Positions 1-12,200 of a stretch of 64,000 nucleotides of DNA are shown here, in pieces. The translations under genes were made by a program, and so were the position numbers. Origin of the DNA: Tubulanus polymorphus (taxonomy: Eukaryota; Nemertea; Palaeonemertea; Tubulaniformes; Tubulanidae); contig NC_134025.1 in assembly GCF_964204645.1 (NCBI RefSeq), positions 186,001 to 250,000 of the forward strand, given 5' to 3'. The notes under the pieces were generated by a model. It saw only the letters and a program-made list of their open reading frames with translations, did no database searches and had not been told where the DNA came from. The stretch's first letter is position 1; the number at the start of each line of letters is the position of its first letter.

Positions 1-480
1 GACTTCATCCACTGACCGAGGTTGTCACAAGGACACAATGAAAACTAGCACTCAAACTAGAAATCAAAGAGCGTGACAGTAGAATCATCCCTCAGCCGAC
101 TCAGAATACCAGAAACAAAGAGCGTGACAGTAGAATCATCCCTCATCCGGGCGGTCACAAGGACACAATGAATGCTAGTAGCGTGACAATCCAGTATAAC
201 CGCTCCATTTGTATCCCGCGCAATCCCGCAGATATGCCCGTCATTGACATCACTCAGCACACTTTGTAGATAGGTGGGGGCAGTGAGGCCTCGTCATCCT
301 GGTTTTCGTGTTCCGTATGAGGGCGTGTAGAGGGCAGAATTTCCTGACCGACTCTTTGTCTGACATCCTCGACACATGACCGGCGAAGGAGAGCTGACGC
401 TTTCGGACATTAGTTTTGTTCCAGCAAACGTTGAAATTCGACAGAGAAATCGGCCCTGAAAAATAAAACGGGTTAATTGC
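1..480 (-). pseudogene. Decayed LINE 3' end (reverse-transcriptase C-terminal fragment)
   Basis: Read on the minus strand, about 250-440 encodes RKRQLSFAGHVSRMSDKES, which resembles the RRL-FAGH-RM motif found near the C-terminus of many animal LINE reverse transcriptases. The following residues continue as LYTPSYGTRKPG and TYLQSVLSDVNDG, but in different frames, so the copy is frameshifted and dead. Positions 40-180 carry two direct repeats with the core GAGCGTGACAGTAGAATC, perhaps from the element's 3' tail. The element may run past the window start. The LINE identity rests on motif memory; the clade is not assigned. Confidence 0.5.
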
Positions 481-539
481 TGAAAAATAGAACGGATTAA
501 TGAACACATAACAGTACAGGACAGCACAGAGACGAACAG

Positions 540-640
540 TAACACATAAAACATAAAGACGTCGTTCCTCAGGAAGCAGGAACAGGAGCAGGAGCGGGAG
601 CGCAGCGAAAATCGCCAGGAGGAGAATCCACGGTAGCATG
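540..640 (-). other. Possible signal-anchor first exon (uncertain)
   Basis: An ATG at 640 (minus) opens a very hydrophobic stretch, MLPWILLLAIFAALPLLLLF, followed by LLPEERR. This looks like a signal peptide or type II anchor. The frame then runs into the LINE remnant. Two acceptor-like sites (ctatttttcag and ttatttttcag) lie near 450-480. Any further exons would lie outside the window. It could be a genuine first exon cut by an insertion or a chance hydrophobic ORF. Confidence 0.2.
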
Positions 641-699
641 TTCACAGTGTGAGTGTGCAGAGGTGAATGGTCTATGCTTGTGTACACCGTGGTCAGCCG

Positions 700-1585
700 G
701 TTACGTATTCAATAGCGCGTGTCAGAATGATATCAACAACTCTGAATAGCCGCAATCGTGTCTCTATTGTTGAATGGGTTAACATTATGAAAGGTTCCCC
801 CGCCGAGTTGAATACGCGCCAGTAGTCAGCTGAACAATATAGTGGAGGAACTTTAATAAGGCCATGAAATAAATTACTTGATTCCCAACACTAACAGCTA
901 CCTCCGAATTTATTAGCCACCGCCTGTTTTTTTTTTCTTAAATTCTAGAATAATCTATAAATTATACCGACCGATAGCTCTTCAGTTAAAGATTCACACC
1001 AACACAGGTCTTCGATAACATAGAAACCGCGTAAACATTTACTAATGAAATTAGTTTATTTAGTCACATCTACGTAAGGACAGTTCATGCACCCCGAGAT
1101 AGCTATTAACTCACATCATGCACGAGGAAAGCGGTCTATATGAGTCATTGGGGGAAAACCCACTACCATGTATTCGTGCCCATCATCATGCTGTTACCAC
1201 AGGGATCCCGTCAATAGACAGATTTTCATTAAAAAATCCTTGATTCAATTGAGGGGAGACATGTTAGGCTTTTTTAATTACTGGGAGCACCGATCCTCCG
1301 AAATTCTGCCAAAAAACATCATTTTTACCACTAATAATTTGAAAAAAAATGTTTCTTTAATTTTGATACTGGATTAAACGGTTCATCATCGTGTAAATTT
1401 AGGAAAGTCCATATTAGAATTTCGTTTCTTGTTTAATAATAAAGAAACTTTTTTAAGAATCACATTTAGTTTTTGATGGATCTGTATTCCAGACTCAACA
1501 TCTGGACCACTCTGAATTGGTGGTTTCTAACCCAGGACCCCTGTACATCCTCAGCATCAGGACTAGTTAGTTACCTAATCGCTGG
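700..1585. other. No gene recognised
   Basis: AT-rich sequence with only short ORFs (for example 1168-1377 and 1473-1670) that lack family resemblance or a splice context. No repeat structure was seen apart from simple A and T runs. Confidence 0.5.
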
Positions 1586-1745
1586 TGGTAAGCTTTTTAT
1601 AATCGGATGGGCTTATACCAACTATGGCAAATTACTCGTGAGTCAAATTGACTCACGAAAATTTAATTGAAAAATGACCTTTCCATTCCTGTGGTTTGTG
1701 AAAATATCCGATCGTGAAACTAAACCACAGTCAGGTTACTGACTA
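1586..1745 (+). repeat. Dispersed hairpin repeat, copy A
   Basis: Contains taagctttttataatcggat, later aaatatccgatcgtgaaact and cagtcaggttact. The same blocks in the same order occur on the minus strand at about 46785-46890 (copy B). The pieces ataatcggat and atatccgat are inverted repeats of each other, so the element can fold. It lies directly before the 76-bp satellite. Non-autonomous transposon or satellite border; family not recognised. Confidence 0.6.
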
Positions 1746-1749
1746 CATC

Positions 1750-2265
1750 AGGACCTCTCTGAACCAGTATCAGTAATTACTGGGTTTGAACCCGGGACAC
1801 CCCTGTACATCCTCTATTCAGCATCAGGACCTCTCTGAACCAGTATCATTAATTACTGGGTTTGAACCCGGGACACCCCTGTACATCCTCTATTCAGCAT
1901 CAGGACCACTCTGAATCAGTATCAGTAATTACTGGGTTCGAACCCGGGACACCCCTGTACATCCTCTATTCAGCATCAGGACCACTCTGAAATCGATCAG
2001 TAATGACTGGGTTCGAACCTGGGAAACCCTGTACATCCTCTGTTTGGCATCATGACCACTTTGCATCAGAGTCAGTAATTACTGGGTTCGAACCCAGGAC
2101 CCCCCATGTACATCCTCTATTCGGCATCAGGACCACTTTGTATCAGAGTCAGTTCGAACCCGGGACACGCCATGTACATCCTCTATTTGGCATCAGGACC
2201 GCTCTGAATCAGTATCAGTAATTACTGGGTTCGAACCCGGGACACGCCATGTACATCCTCTTAGC
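1750..2265 (+). repeat. 76-bp tandem satellite with tRNA B-box motif
   Basis: About 6-7 diverged tandem copies of a roughly 76-bp unit. Each contains tgggttcgaacccgggac, which includes GGTTCGAACCC, close to the Pol III internal B-box GGTTCGANTCC. The same family appears in opposite orientation at 45520-46540. No A-box or acceptor stem accompanies the B-box, so this is not a tRNA gene. It may descend from a tRNA-derived SINE. Confidence 0.75.
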
Positions 2266-2639
2266 CAGAGTCACTTGTTTTTTTAGAAGCAGATAAAACA
2301 GCTGGTTGTATACAGCAAAAGACAAGTGTTTATTATTGATTTGTTGTAAAGCTGTTTCACATGAAACACATTCTCTCTCACTCTATTTATATATCATAAT
2401 TAATTATCAGATAACTGCAAATATTGCCTCAAATATAGATATTAATTAGCACGAGTTAATTGAGTAATTAATTACACGTCATTAATTATTCATAATTATG
2501 CTGTTTTAATTGATTCTACAAAGAAACAACGAGAATGAAATTCAATAATTATCTGAATACTTAATTCAGTATAAACAAAATATCAATTTATGGCTCATTC
2601 ATTTGATACGTACGCAGTGTATACTGTAGGAAACATCGC

Positions 2640-2760
2640 TAAGTGGAGGGGCCCAGGGGGGTTGAAGGGGAGGGGCCAGGGGGTTTGAAGGGGAGGGGGC
2701 CCGGAGGGTTGAAGGGGAGGGGGCTGGGAGGGTTGAAGGGGAGGGGTCAGGGGGGTTGAA
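2640..2760 (+). repeat. G-rich minisatellite
   Basis: Four to five copies of a unit of about 25-30 bp built from gaggggccaggggggttgaa. Several runs of four or more G on the plus strand make it a possible G-quadruplex former. Confidence 0.7.
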
Positions 2761-3179
2761 AAATTCAAATTCTACACATACATATTAAATGAATGATCCT
2801 TCAATTCAACCCATTAAAACAACGAAAACCGGTTTAAAATAAATATCATCTACAGATAGAAATAGAAACTCCTATTACTAGACTGGGTTTAAACCTGGGG
2901 TTAACTTACATCACACAGTCACTAGCTCATTTAGACATAGGTTTAATTTAATATCGGTGCTTATTAATGAAACATAAAAATTGTGTCTCGAGTGTTTATA
3001 GTTTCTGAATAGAATATATAAATATTGTTATAGTTAATTCTTTCAGGAAAAAAAACAACATTTTACAAAACGAAATACAGAAATATTGATGAGAGAACCT
3101 TCATTGAAGCAAAAAGAAATTCATACAAACTCATTTTAAATACAATGTTCTCACGATGATCTAAATACATCGTAAACAG

Positions 3180-3440
3180 GTACGCCGTAACTAGTATTAA
3201 TACAATGTCACAAGTATGAATATATCGTAACTTGCATGAGCACAATGTAATAAGCATAATTATACATTGTAAGTAGTTACATCGTAACTATTACAAATAC
3301 ACAGTAACTAGAAGGTATACATTGTAACTAATTCAAATACGATGTTAACTAGTATGAATACAGCGTAACAGGTAAGAATACAATGTAACTAGTACGAATG
3401 CAATGTCACGAGTAAGATTACAATGTAACATTCTATCACA
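3180..3440. repeat. Degenerate short tandem repeat downstream of HECTD1
   Basis: Irregular copies of a roughly 20-bp motif, acaatgtaactagtatgaat, immediately beyond the HECTD1 stop codon. It probably lies in or just past the 3' UTR. No clear poly(A) signal was identified here. Confidence 0.5.
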
Positions 3441-3480
3441 ATTGATGTCACAGTTAAACACAGCAGTTATAAACGGTCGT

Positions 3481-6400
3481 TTAATTCAGATGAAATCCTT
3501 TCTCTTTAGTCGCTGCTAGTAATCTATTACGCATGATTTCTTCATTTGAATATTCAGGTAATTTAAGATAATGAACACATGTATTAACGGAAGGATAACT
3601 TCCATCTTTACCGTCAACCTTACGAACTATAGTTAAACGTGGGTGTAAGTTAGCGAGGCCACCTGGTGGTAACGATGAACAACCGGTAGTGAACTGTAAG
3701 AACGCTTTACGCTCGTCTCCTGACATGTTCACCAGTACATTCACAAACCTCTGGAATCCGGCGCTACAAATAAAATCAATTACAACATCAATATAATTAT
3801 TCTGTTTTGATTTGAATTTGTTATAAACAGTAATCATAGTTACAGTTCTACGGACTCATTACTTACCTTTCTTTAGTGTAACCGAGTTTCGGTTCGGTGT
3901 AGTTGAGAATGTCGTCTCTAGTCCAGGAAGGAGCCTGATCGCCGCAAAGTTTCACTTGTAATTCACTTGGACTGAATGAATACAATTTCTCTAACGGGAA
4001 AACCAAATCAAACCCGGCTACAAAATAATACAATATTTATTTAACTACAATCAGAAGAATGTCGGTAAAAGGGTTGAAACAGCATCACCCAGTTCCACAA
4101 TTCCACATTTAATATTTTATCTCTACAGTAGAACCTCGAACTGGGTCCTCGAGTTGAGATTTGACACGAATGAACAAGTGAACTGTGAATCCGGGATCCG
4201 ACTGATGACTGTATAGATGAAGGGTCACACGTACCTTTGAATGAATCCATTTGTTTACGAATTCCAGAATTCAAACATAAACTCAAAACTAAATCGACAT
4301 ATTCTTCTATATTATCAATAGTTACTTCTTCATCTTCTCCGTTTGGTTTTAATTCGATTGAATCAAATCCATAAATTCTTGATGATGGATTGTATTGAAA
4401 TGTTAACCTATAAATAAATACAACTTATAATTCATATGTGTTCAGTACAATCAGTATCCAGTAACATACGGTCATTATTCCAATCAAAACACAGGTCCTT
4501 ATAGAACTAAAATGAACTTAGACTGGTCTTTAGTTGTTAAATTGGTTATAGAACCAGCAAGAGCTTAGACTGGTTCTACATCTAAGCCTTGACTGTGAAA
4601 CTGAGCTCAATGTTGGCAGATCAATGTACAAATTTGTATTCTAAAGTCAAATATAGTAAGGCAGGAAATAAACGGAGCGTGAAATTCTTACCCGAGATCC
4701 TCTAATTTAACATATCCACCTCCGGATGGACTCTTCAGAGCCAAGTTGTTCAGATTCGCGCGTTTTTCCTGCTCTTTCAACGTTTCATCTTTGAGAATTT
4801 TCTGTTTCCTAGCGACGAGTTGTTTTAATTGACGAATGAACCGAGCGCGATGCGGGTTGATCACTTCGAAATCCTCGATTCCTAAAACTCCGGTAAACCA
4901 CGGTTTAGAGAGATTGTTGGGTAAATCAGAGAGTAGTAGAGTCTCGCACGAATCACGTGGAATATGATCTAATTGATCGGTTATATGACGACCTACTTCA
5001 CCGCGACACATCATCTTTAACATCGGACGTGATAGCGGTATATCGACTAGACGATTATCCTGGATCGATTTCGCTAGGAATATTCCTAACGTGTGGAATA
5101 AACGTTCGGCTGTCTCGATATCCGGAGAATCTTGAGGTAACGGAGCCGGAAATAATCCACCGATACGCTGTACGTAATAACCAGCAGGTTTTACACCGTG
5201 ACCTATATCAACCTAAAACATACAATAAAACATAACCTGATTAAAATGGAAATACTCATTGTGACTCGAAACCGGTGACAACTTCAGTCATGAGACTAGA
5301 ATTCTAAAATGGATCTATATCAACCTACAGCAATATATCGACCTATCATAATATCTAATGTCATTAGTAAATATAGTGAAACTCGCTGCCAGCTGCTGCT
5401 GCTGCCGCCGCTGCTGTCATTGTAGTTGTAAAGATGACTTACCCAAATAACCATTTACACCAAAGAACTTGATTTAGAAATACAAATTGGAACTCAAACA
5501 TAGAGATAACTTTAGTAATATGATGACTAAACCAGTTTCACTGTATCATAGTTTAAACTGTTTGTAAAACAATCTAATGTCTAAATAAAACTGCCTCTGA
5601 TTGGTCTATATGAGTAGTATTTAAGTGAACCGACCAATAAGAATGAAGGATACATACATCACGTTCAGTATCATTATGTTCGTCATCGTCACACAACCAA
5701 ATCGCTAATTGTTTCTTCTGATATTCAGCAGCTAACAATGCATAGAATTCTAATGTAGGACCTAAACCAGTTCCTTCTTCATTTACAAACTCTATCTGTT
5801 ATTGAATATAAATACAAACATCAATCATTGACAGAAAATAGAGAACCTTAATATCAACAGGATCATATAGGGCACTGTGCGTGTCTCTCCTGACTCCTAC
5901 CTCTCTCCTACCTCTCCACACCTCTCCTGACTCCCCCACCTCTCTCTCCTCTCTCCCCCACCTCTCCTGACTCCCCCACCTCTCTCTCCTGACTCCCCCA
6001 CCCCTCTCTCCTTCACCTCTCTCTCCTCTCTCCACACCTCTCTCTCCTCTCTCCCCCACCTCTCCACACCTCTCCTGACTCCCCCACCTCTCTCTCCTCT
6101 CTCCCCCACCTCTCTCTCCTGACTCCCCCACCTCTCTCTCCCCCACCTCTCCTCTCTCCCCCACCTCTCCACACCTCTCCTGACTCCCCCACCTCTCTCT
6201 CCTCTCTCCTTCACCTCTCCCCTCTCTCCTCTCTCCCACCTCTCTCTCCTCTCTCCCCCACCTCTCTCTCCTCTCTCCTCTCTCCACACCTCTCCTGACT
6301 CCCCCACCTCTCTCTCCTCTCTCCCCCACCTCTCTCTCCTCTCTCCCCCACCTCTCTCTCCTCTCTCCCCCACCTCTCTCTCCTCTCTCCCCCACCTCTC

Positions 6401-7983
6401 CACACCTCTCCTGACTCCCCCACCTCTCTCTCCTCTCTCCCCCACCTCTCTCTCCTCTCTCCCCCACCTCTCCACACCTCTCCTGACTCCCCCACCTCTC
6501 TCTCCTCTCTCCCCCACCTCTCTCTCCTCTCTCCCCCACCTCTCTCTCCTCTCTCCCCCACCTCTCCACACCTCTCCTGACTCCCCCACCTCTCTCTCCT
6601 CTCTCCCCCACCTCTCCTGACTCCCCCACCTCTCTCTCCTGACTCCCCCACCTCTCTCTCCTCTCTCCCACCTCTCTCTCCTCTCTCCCCACCTCTCCAC
6701 ACCTCTCCTGACTCCCCCACCTCTCTCTCCTCTCTCCTCTCTCCTTCACCTCTCTCTCCTCTCTCCTCTCTCCCCTCTCTCCTCTCTCCCCCACCTCTCT
6801 CTCCTCTCTCCCCCACCTCTCTCTCCTCTCTCCCCCACCTCTCCTGACTCCCCCACCTCTCTCTCCTCTCTCCTTCACCTCTCCCCTCTCTCCTCTCTCC
6901 CCCACCTCTCTCTCCTCTCTCCCCCACCTCTCCACACCTCTCCTGACTCCCCCACCCTCTCTCCTCTCTCCCCCACCTCTCTCTCCTCTCTCCTCTCTCC
7001 CCTCTCTCCTCACACTTTGTCTCTCTCTCCTCTCTCCTTCACCTCTCTCTCCTCTCTCCTCTCTCCCCTCTCTCCTCTCTCCCCCACCTCTCTCTCCTCT
7101 CTCCCCACCTCTCCACACCTCTCCTGACTCCCCCACCTCTCTCTCCTCTCTCCCCCACCTCTCTCTCCTCTCTCCCCCACCTCTCTCTCCTCTCTCCCCC
7201 ACCTCTCCCCCACCTCTCTCTCCTCTCTCCCCCACCTCTCTCTCCTCTCTCCCCCACCTCTCCACACCTCTCCTGACTCCCCCACCTCTCTCTCCTCTCT
7301 CCTTCACCTCTCTCTCCTCTCTCCTCTCTCCCCTCTCTCCTCTCTCCCCCACCTCTCTCTCCTCTCTCCCCCACCTCTCCACACCTCTCCTGACTCCCCC
7401 CACCTCTCTCTCCTCTCTCCCCCACCTCTCTCTCCTCTCTCCTCTCTCCCCTCTCTCCTCACACTTTGTCTCTCTCTCCTCTCTCCTTCACCTCTCTCTC
7501 CTCTCTCCTCTCTCCCCTCTCTCCTCTCTCCCCCACCTCTCTCTCCTCTCTCCCCACCTCTCCACACCTCTCCTGACTCCCCCACCTCTCTCTCCTCTCT
7601 CCTCTCTCCTTCACCTCTCTCTCCTCTCTCCTCTCTCCCCTCTCTCCTCTCTCCCCCCACCTCTCTCTCCTCTCTCCCCACCTCTCCACACCTCTCCTGA
7701 CTCCCCCACCTCTCCCTTTCCTCCCCCTCTCTCCCCCACCTCTCCCCTACCTCTGCACACCTCCTGTAAGTGAAGTCTTACCTCTAATATAGCTTTACGT
7801 TCAGCATGATGTTTCATTAAATTTACGCTCCAATCCAATAATTTATCACCGCGTGGAATTTTAACGCGTTCATGTTTCAATCGTCCGACTCGGAAATCAT
7901 TAGCGTCGTCACGGTTACGAGAGGTCGGTCCTCTGTTGCGATCTAAAGCGGCGTCTCGTTTATTCTGTAACCAGACGATCGCT
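3481..7983 (-). other. HECTD1: HECTD1 coding exons 36-41 (HECT catalytic domain)
   Basis: Exon 36 7782-7983, 37 5658-5795, 38 4692-5212, 39 4235-4407, 40 3867-4017, 41 3481-3763. Residues about 1997-2484. HECT landmarks: [81 protein letters not shown] and the catalytic cysteine in [12 protein letters not shown]. Nothing essential is missing, so the ligase should be active. Intron 36 is almost wholly a C/T-rich array. Confidence 0.97.
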
Positions 7984-9202
7984 CTGTAACCAATGAAATA
8001 CCGTTAATAAAAACATAACTATTAAAGAATAGGGTGAATTGTGACGGAAGCGCGGAGTTACCTGGAAGCTCCGTAAGCCGTTGTGTTGAAATAAAGAGAT
8101 CGAGTTTCAAATGGGAACAACATCGGACACCATTTAGTGAGTTTCTCACACCAATCAGGCAAGGCACCGCTGGCTAATACTAATGGATCCTAAACAATTA
8201 CAATACAAACATTATAGTTCAATAACATCATCACAATCAGTGGCGGCGGCTGCTGCTGCTGCCGCTGATCAATATAGAATATTGTATTTTACAAACCTGA
8301 ATTTGTTGAACGAGTTTGTTTGTGATTTTCTTGCTGGAGAATTCTTCTGATTTTACGTTTGGCTGCGGAACTGATTCTGAATATAGTAATAATATACAAT
8401 TAAAGGGTGTTTATAAAACCCCTTCCTCTGCATGGGTGAGGGGGTGTTTAAGATACCCTCTCCTGATGGGTGAGGGGGTGTTTTAGATACCCTCTCTCCT
8501 GATGGGTGAGGGGGTGTTTTAGATACCCTCTCTCCTGATGGGTGAGGGGGTGTTTTAGATACCCTCTCTCCTGATGGGTGAGGGGGTGTTTTAGATACCC
8601 TCTCTCCTGATGGGTGAGGGGTTGTTTTAGATACCCTCTCTCCTGATGGGTGTGTGTATGAAGCGCGGTAATGAAGTGTAGTTTTTACCTGTAAGTTTAG
8701 AAGGTCCACGTTCCATCGATATTGCATAGAGTAATTGACTTAATTGTAGTACGTCTTCTACACTACAGGCGGCGTCACCGAGGCATAAAGCATCGCTCTC
8801 ACTGACTAACCGTTCTCGACCGGTTTTAACCGCATTCGGCAATGTCTGACATTTCAGGAAAATCCTACAAAACAGCAATAATAACACAAAACATGACACA
8901 AAACTGATTTTAAAACATTTACGATGAAAACAAGGGAGAAAAGTGAAAGAAAGAATAGAGGAGATTTTAGGAAAGTTTTCCAATTTCACACAAATCATAA
9001 CGAACTAAAAGTATCCACAAACGTATTCAAGATTAACATAACACAGTAACAAATAGGGGGAGGAGGGGAGGGAGGGGAGGAGGGGAGGGAGGAGGGGAGG
9101 GAGGGGGGTTAAAAGGGAGCTGCTGCTGGTAAACATGCATTTCAGCTATTAGTGAAATAAAATAAACCTAAAATATAACTGACCACTGGTTTATACCATA
9201 CA

Positions 9203-9293
<91 letters not shown>

Positions 9294-12200
9294 TACACTA
9301 CACTACACTTCACTGCTACACTACACTACACTACACTGTACTATGGTATAGAGGTATACACTGAGTCTGGTATACAAGAGTTTGGTATCCGTTTATATAT
9401 AATACTAATAGATATAGATATATATATATATACATCATAGAGTACACATAATATGAGCTAGTGAACCTGATCTAAAGTTCAACCATCTGCGTAGCTAGGT
9501 TTAAAACTAACTAGGTTTATAGGTCGTAGGTCGTGAGTTGACAGCTCATATTATCAGTATCAGTATATAGAGTAAGGCTAACCTGATAGGCAGCAACAAG
9601 TTGAGAACAATTATGAGTTTTACGGATATTTTTACTGCTTCCAATAAGTTTCCATCGACGTAGGAAAACGTGATCAGCGTTTTGTCGAATGAAATTAATT
9701 ACATCAGATTTAGGCAGCTGTTCGGTGCCCAGGTGATCGTTAATGTAAGATGTCGACCAATATTCCTGTAATATCGCAGAAAAACTATTTCAGGAAATTC
9801 ATCGAGTCAATTGTTTTATTAGTTGAACCAGTTGACAACTAACTTATCTAACCCTTCAGTGACTGACACCCAGCATCCAGTTCCACAACTTGGTTCAGTT
9901 TGAAGTTCATTCATGATATTTGTAACTGTGACACCGTGGAATGGATGCTGGTTTGTGTCTATCAGACATTCTTCATTAAATCTTTCCTTTGTTACCATTC
10001 TTAACTTCAGGGTAAAAGTCAATTTCTAATCAGATTCGTTTTGAAATAATTTCTAATCAGCATTAGACGAGAAAGCAAGCGACGTGGTACTTAAAGCAGA
10101 CACTAGGGGGCGCTCAATACACAATCACAAACAAACATGAGAGACAGACAGTGAGAAAGATTTCTATTCATACAAGCCATGTATTAGTACTGTAGAATAT
10201 ATGCAATGAGGGTTTCATTCCTCACAGGAGAAAACAGGTTTCTCTCCCAGAGGCGGAGGGGTCACAGAGTTCATACTCCGGAGAGAGGGCAGACGGATTC
10301 AAATATGTAGGTCACTCGCTCCACAAACCGTGCCATGCAAAATAGTGAAGCTTTATAGTATTGAAGAGTACTCAAATTACACAACATTTCAGCATTAAAT
10401 ATTACTCAAATTTACTTGATTACTCACCCCTGAATATTCAGCCTCTAAAATCCTCTTTTCTTCGGGTTTCAATTCCTTATAAACAATTCTGAAATAAAGA
10501 CGACAAAATCAATCGAAACGGTTTCTCCATTTTCACAAGCAATTTGAACTAAGAGTTAAGAAGGAGGAGAGAGATGATGAAATATTTACGTGTAAGTTGG
10601 TTCCCAGATCCGTTTCAATCTCTCAGATCGGCTGCTACTCGGTCCTTGTATCATTAACTGTTGCACGTATTTGAATATCGTATCGTGGCTGTCCTTTAGA
10701 TAAATCTCTGAATCTGGCAACTGAAACATTAATTACAATCATTAAACAATGAACACATTAGAACAGATCGGAGGCTGATAAACTATACTTACTCCCGGTA
10801 ATCCGGGTCCCTTCAGGAACAACGCTAGTCGAGGCTGATTAATGTTATCATCTTCAGGAGTACTAGTGGCGCCTTCTATACCTGAAATAATAGCCGTATA
10901 TATTAGAATCACACATCAACGAGAATTGACTCTGGAGTCAGAGTTGCGTAAATCAGGGGCTGCAGTTGCTCAAAAATTGGTTTATGATAACCAGTGGATA
11001 AATACTGCAGTTACGATGAACTTTTAATTGTCGCTATGTCAACTATCCACTGGTTAACTCTAACCAACCATTGAGCGACTGGCCCGAGACTCAGGAGTGA
11101 TTGACTGACCTGGTTGAGGTATTTCGAAGTCCTGCGTCTGCGGTACATTAGTACGTCCTGGTCTCGGGTCGAACGCAGGAATTAAAGCTGAAAATTGACG
11201 TTTTAAAACGAACTCATCGTCCCACGTTCTCCTTCTTCCTCCTTGAACGTCATATTCTTCCTCCTCCTGCATAAAACATAAATTCTAAACATATTTAATA
11301 GAAAACCCTTAAAACGGACTGATTCACTCTAAAACATAGATAATCAACTACAGAAGACCCTGTGTGTCATAGTTCTGAACTGACAGTTCCACAAATCTCA
11401 CGAGAAATTTGAGTTAAAACATTGTATTCACAAATATCTTACAGTTACAAAGACAATATTTCAATATTTTGCAGATTACAATTGATGAATGATATATTTT
11501 CATTTTTCTGTTGTTGAGCTTCAGTTAAAATCTTGATACGTTAGAATTAATTTATCCACCGTCAATTGTGAGATCACATCAGTTGGGCAATTCCAAATGA
11601 GTAACCACGACGATAACTGACACAATTCAAACTTACAATTCCGTCCTCATATTCATCATCATCTTCATTTTCATCGTCGATGTCATCATCGTCATCGTCC
11701 GGGTCGGGTAATTCATCCTCTAATTCAGCGAGTAAACTGGTAGCTCGACACGTTTCTAGGAAGTCGTTATCGCTCTCACTGGACGTCGATGTTAAACTCA
11801 TTGTTAAAGCCTGACTCAATGAAGTCACGTTCCCGACTGCGTTTGATGATGTTAATGTATTCGATGTTCCCGATGAATTACTACACGTCAGGTTCGGGTA
11901 ACTTTGAGCTTGACTTAATAAATTACTTCCTGAAAGACATAACCCGCCTAAAACAACGGTAATATTAAACATGTAGTTTATCTGTCCATCCTGATGAGGT
12001 GGGGGTCCTAGGATCCAGTTTCTATAGTTGTCCCTTCAGTTTAAATCTGTTCATTTGCTTTATTTTGACACAATTGTTTTCCCTGTTTCTCTTCACATCC
12101 TGTTGGGGGAGGGGGAGTCAGAATGTAGCATTGAAACAGAACCCCGTCTAATAGGGTTAGATCATCTTTTGAAGTTTTTAAATCATCAATAAAACATAAT

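Larger units (their letters stand above)
8062..10720 (-). other. HECTD1: HECTD1 coding exons 30-35 (pre-HECT region)
   Basis: Exon 30 10590-10720, 31 10428-10488, 32 9583-9765, 33 8689-8845 (or from 8864), 34 8297-8376, 35 8062-8189. Anchors: [75 protein letters not shown]. Exon 33 is odd. The good acceptor at 8864 gives GATTTTCC, one T too many to continue as D-F after exon 32. A poorer AG 19 bases on (exon start 8845) restores the frame. Confidence 0.88.

Noticed and set aside
1750-2265. tRNA gene cluster (76-nt units with a B-box)
   Set aside because: No A-box, acceptor stem or anticodon arm can be folded; only the B-box-like segment is tRNA-like.
5799-7880. Glu/Arg/Gly-rich ORFs up to 534 aa
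   Set aside because: Low-complexity readings of the C/T array in several frames, within HECTD1 intron 36.
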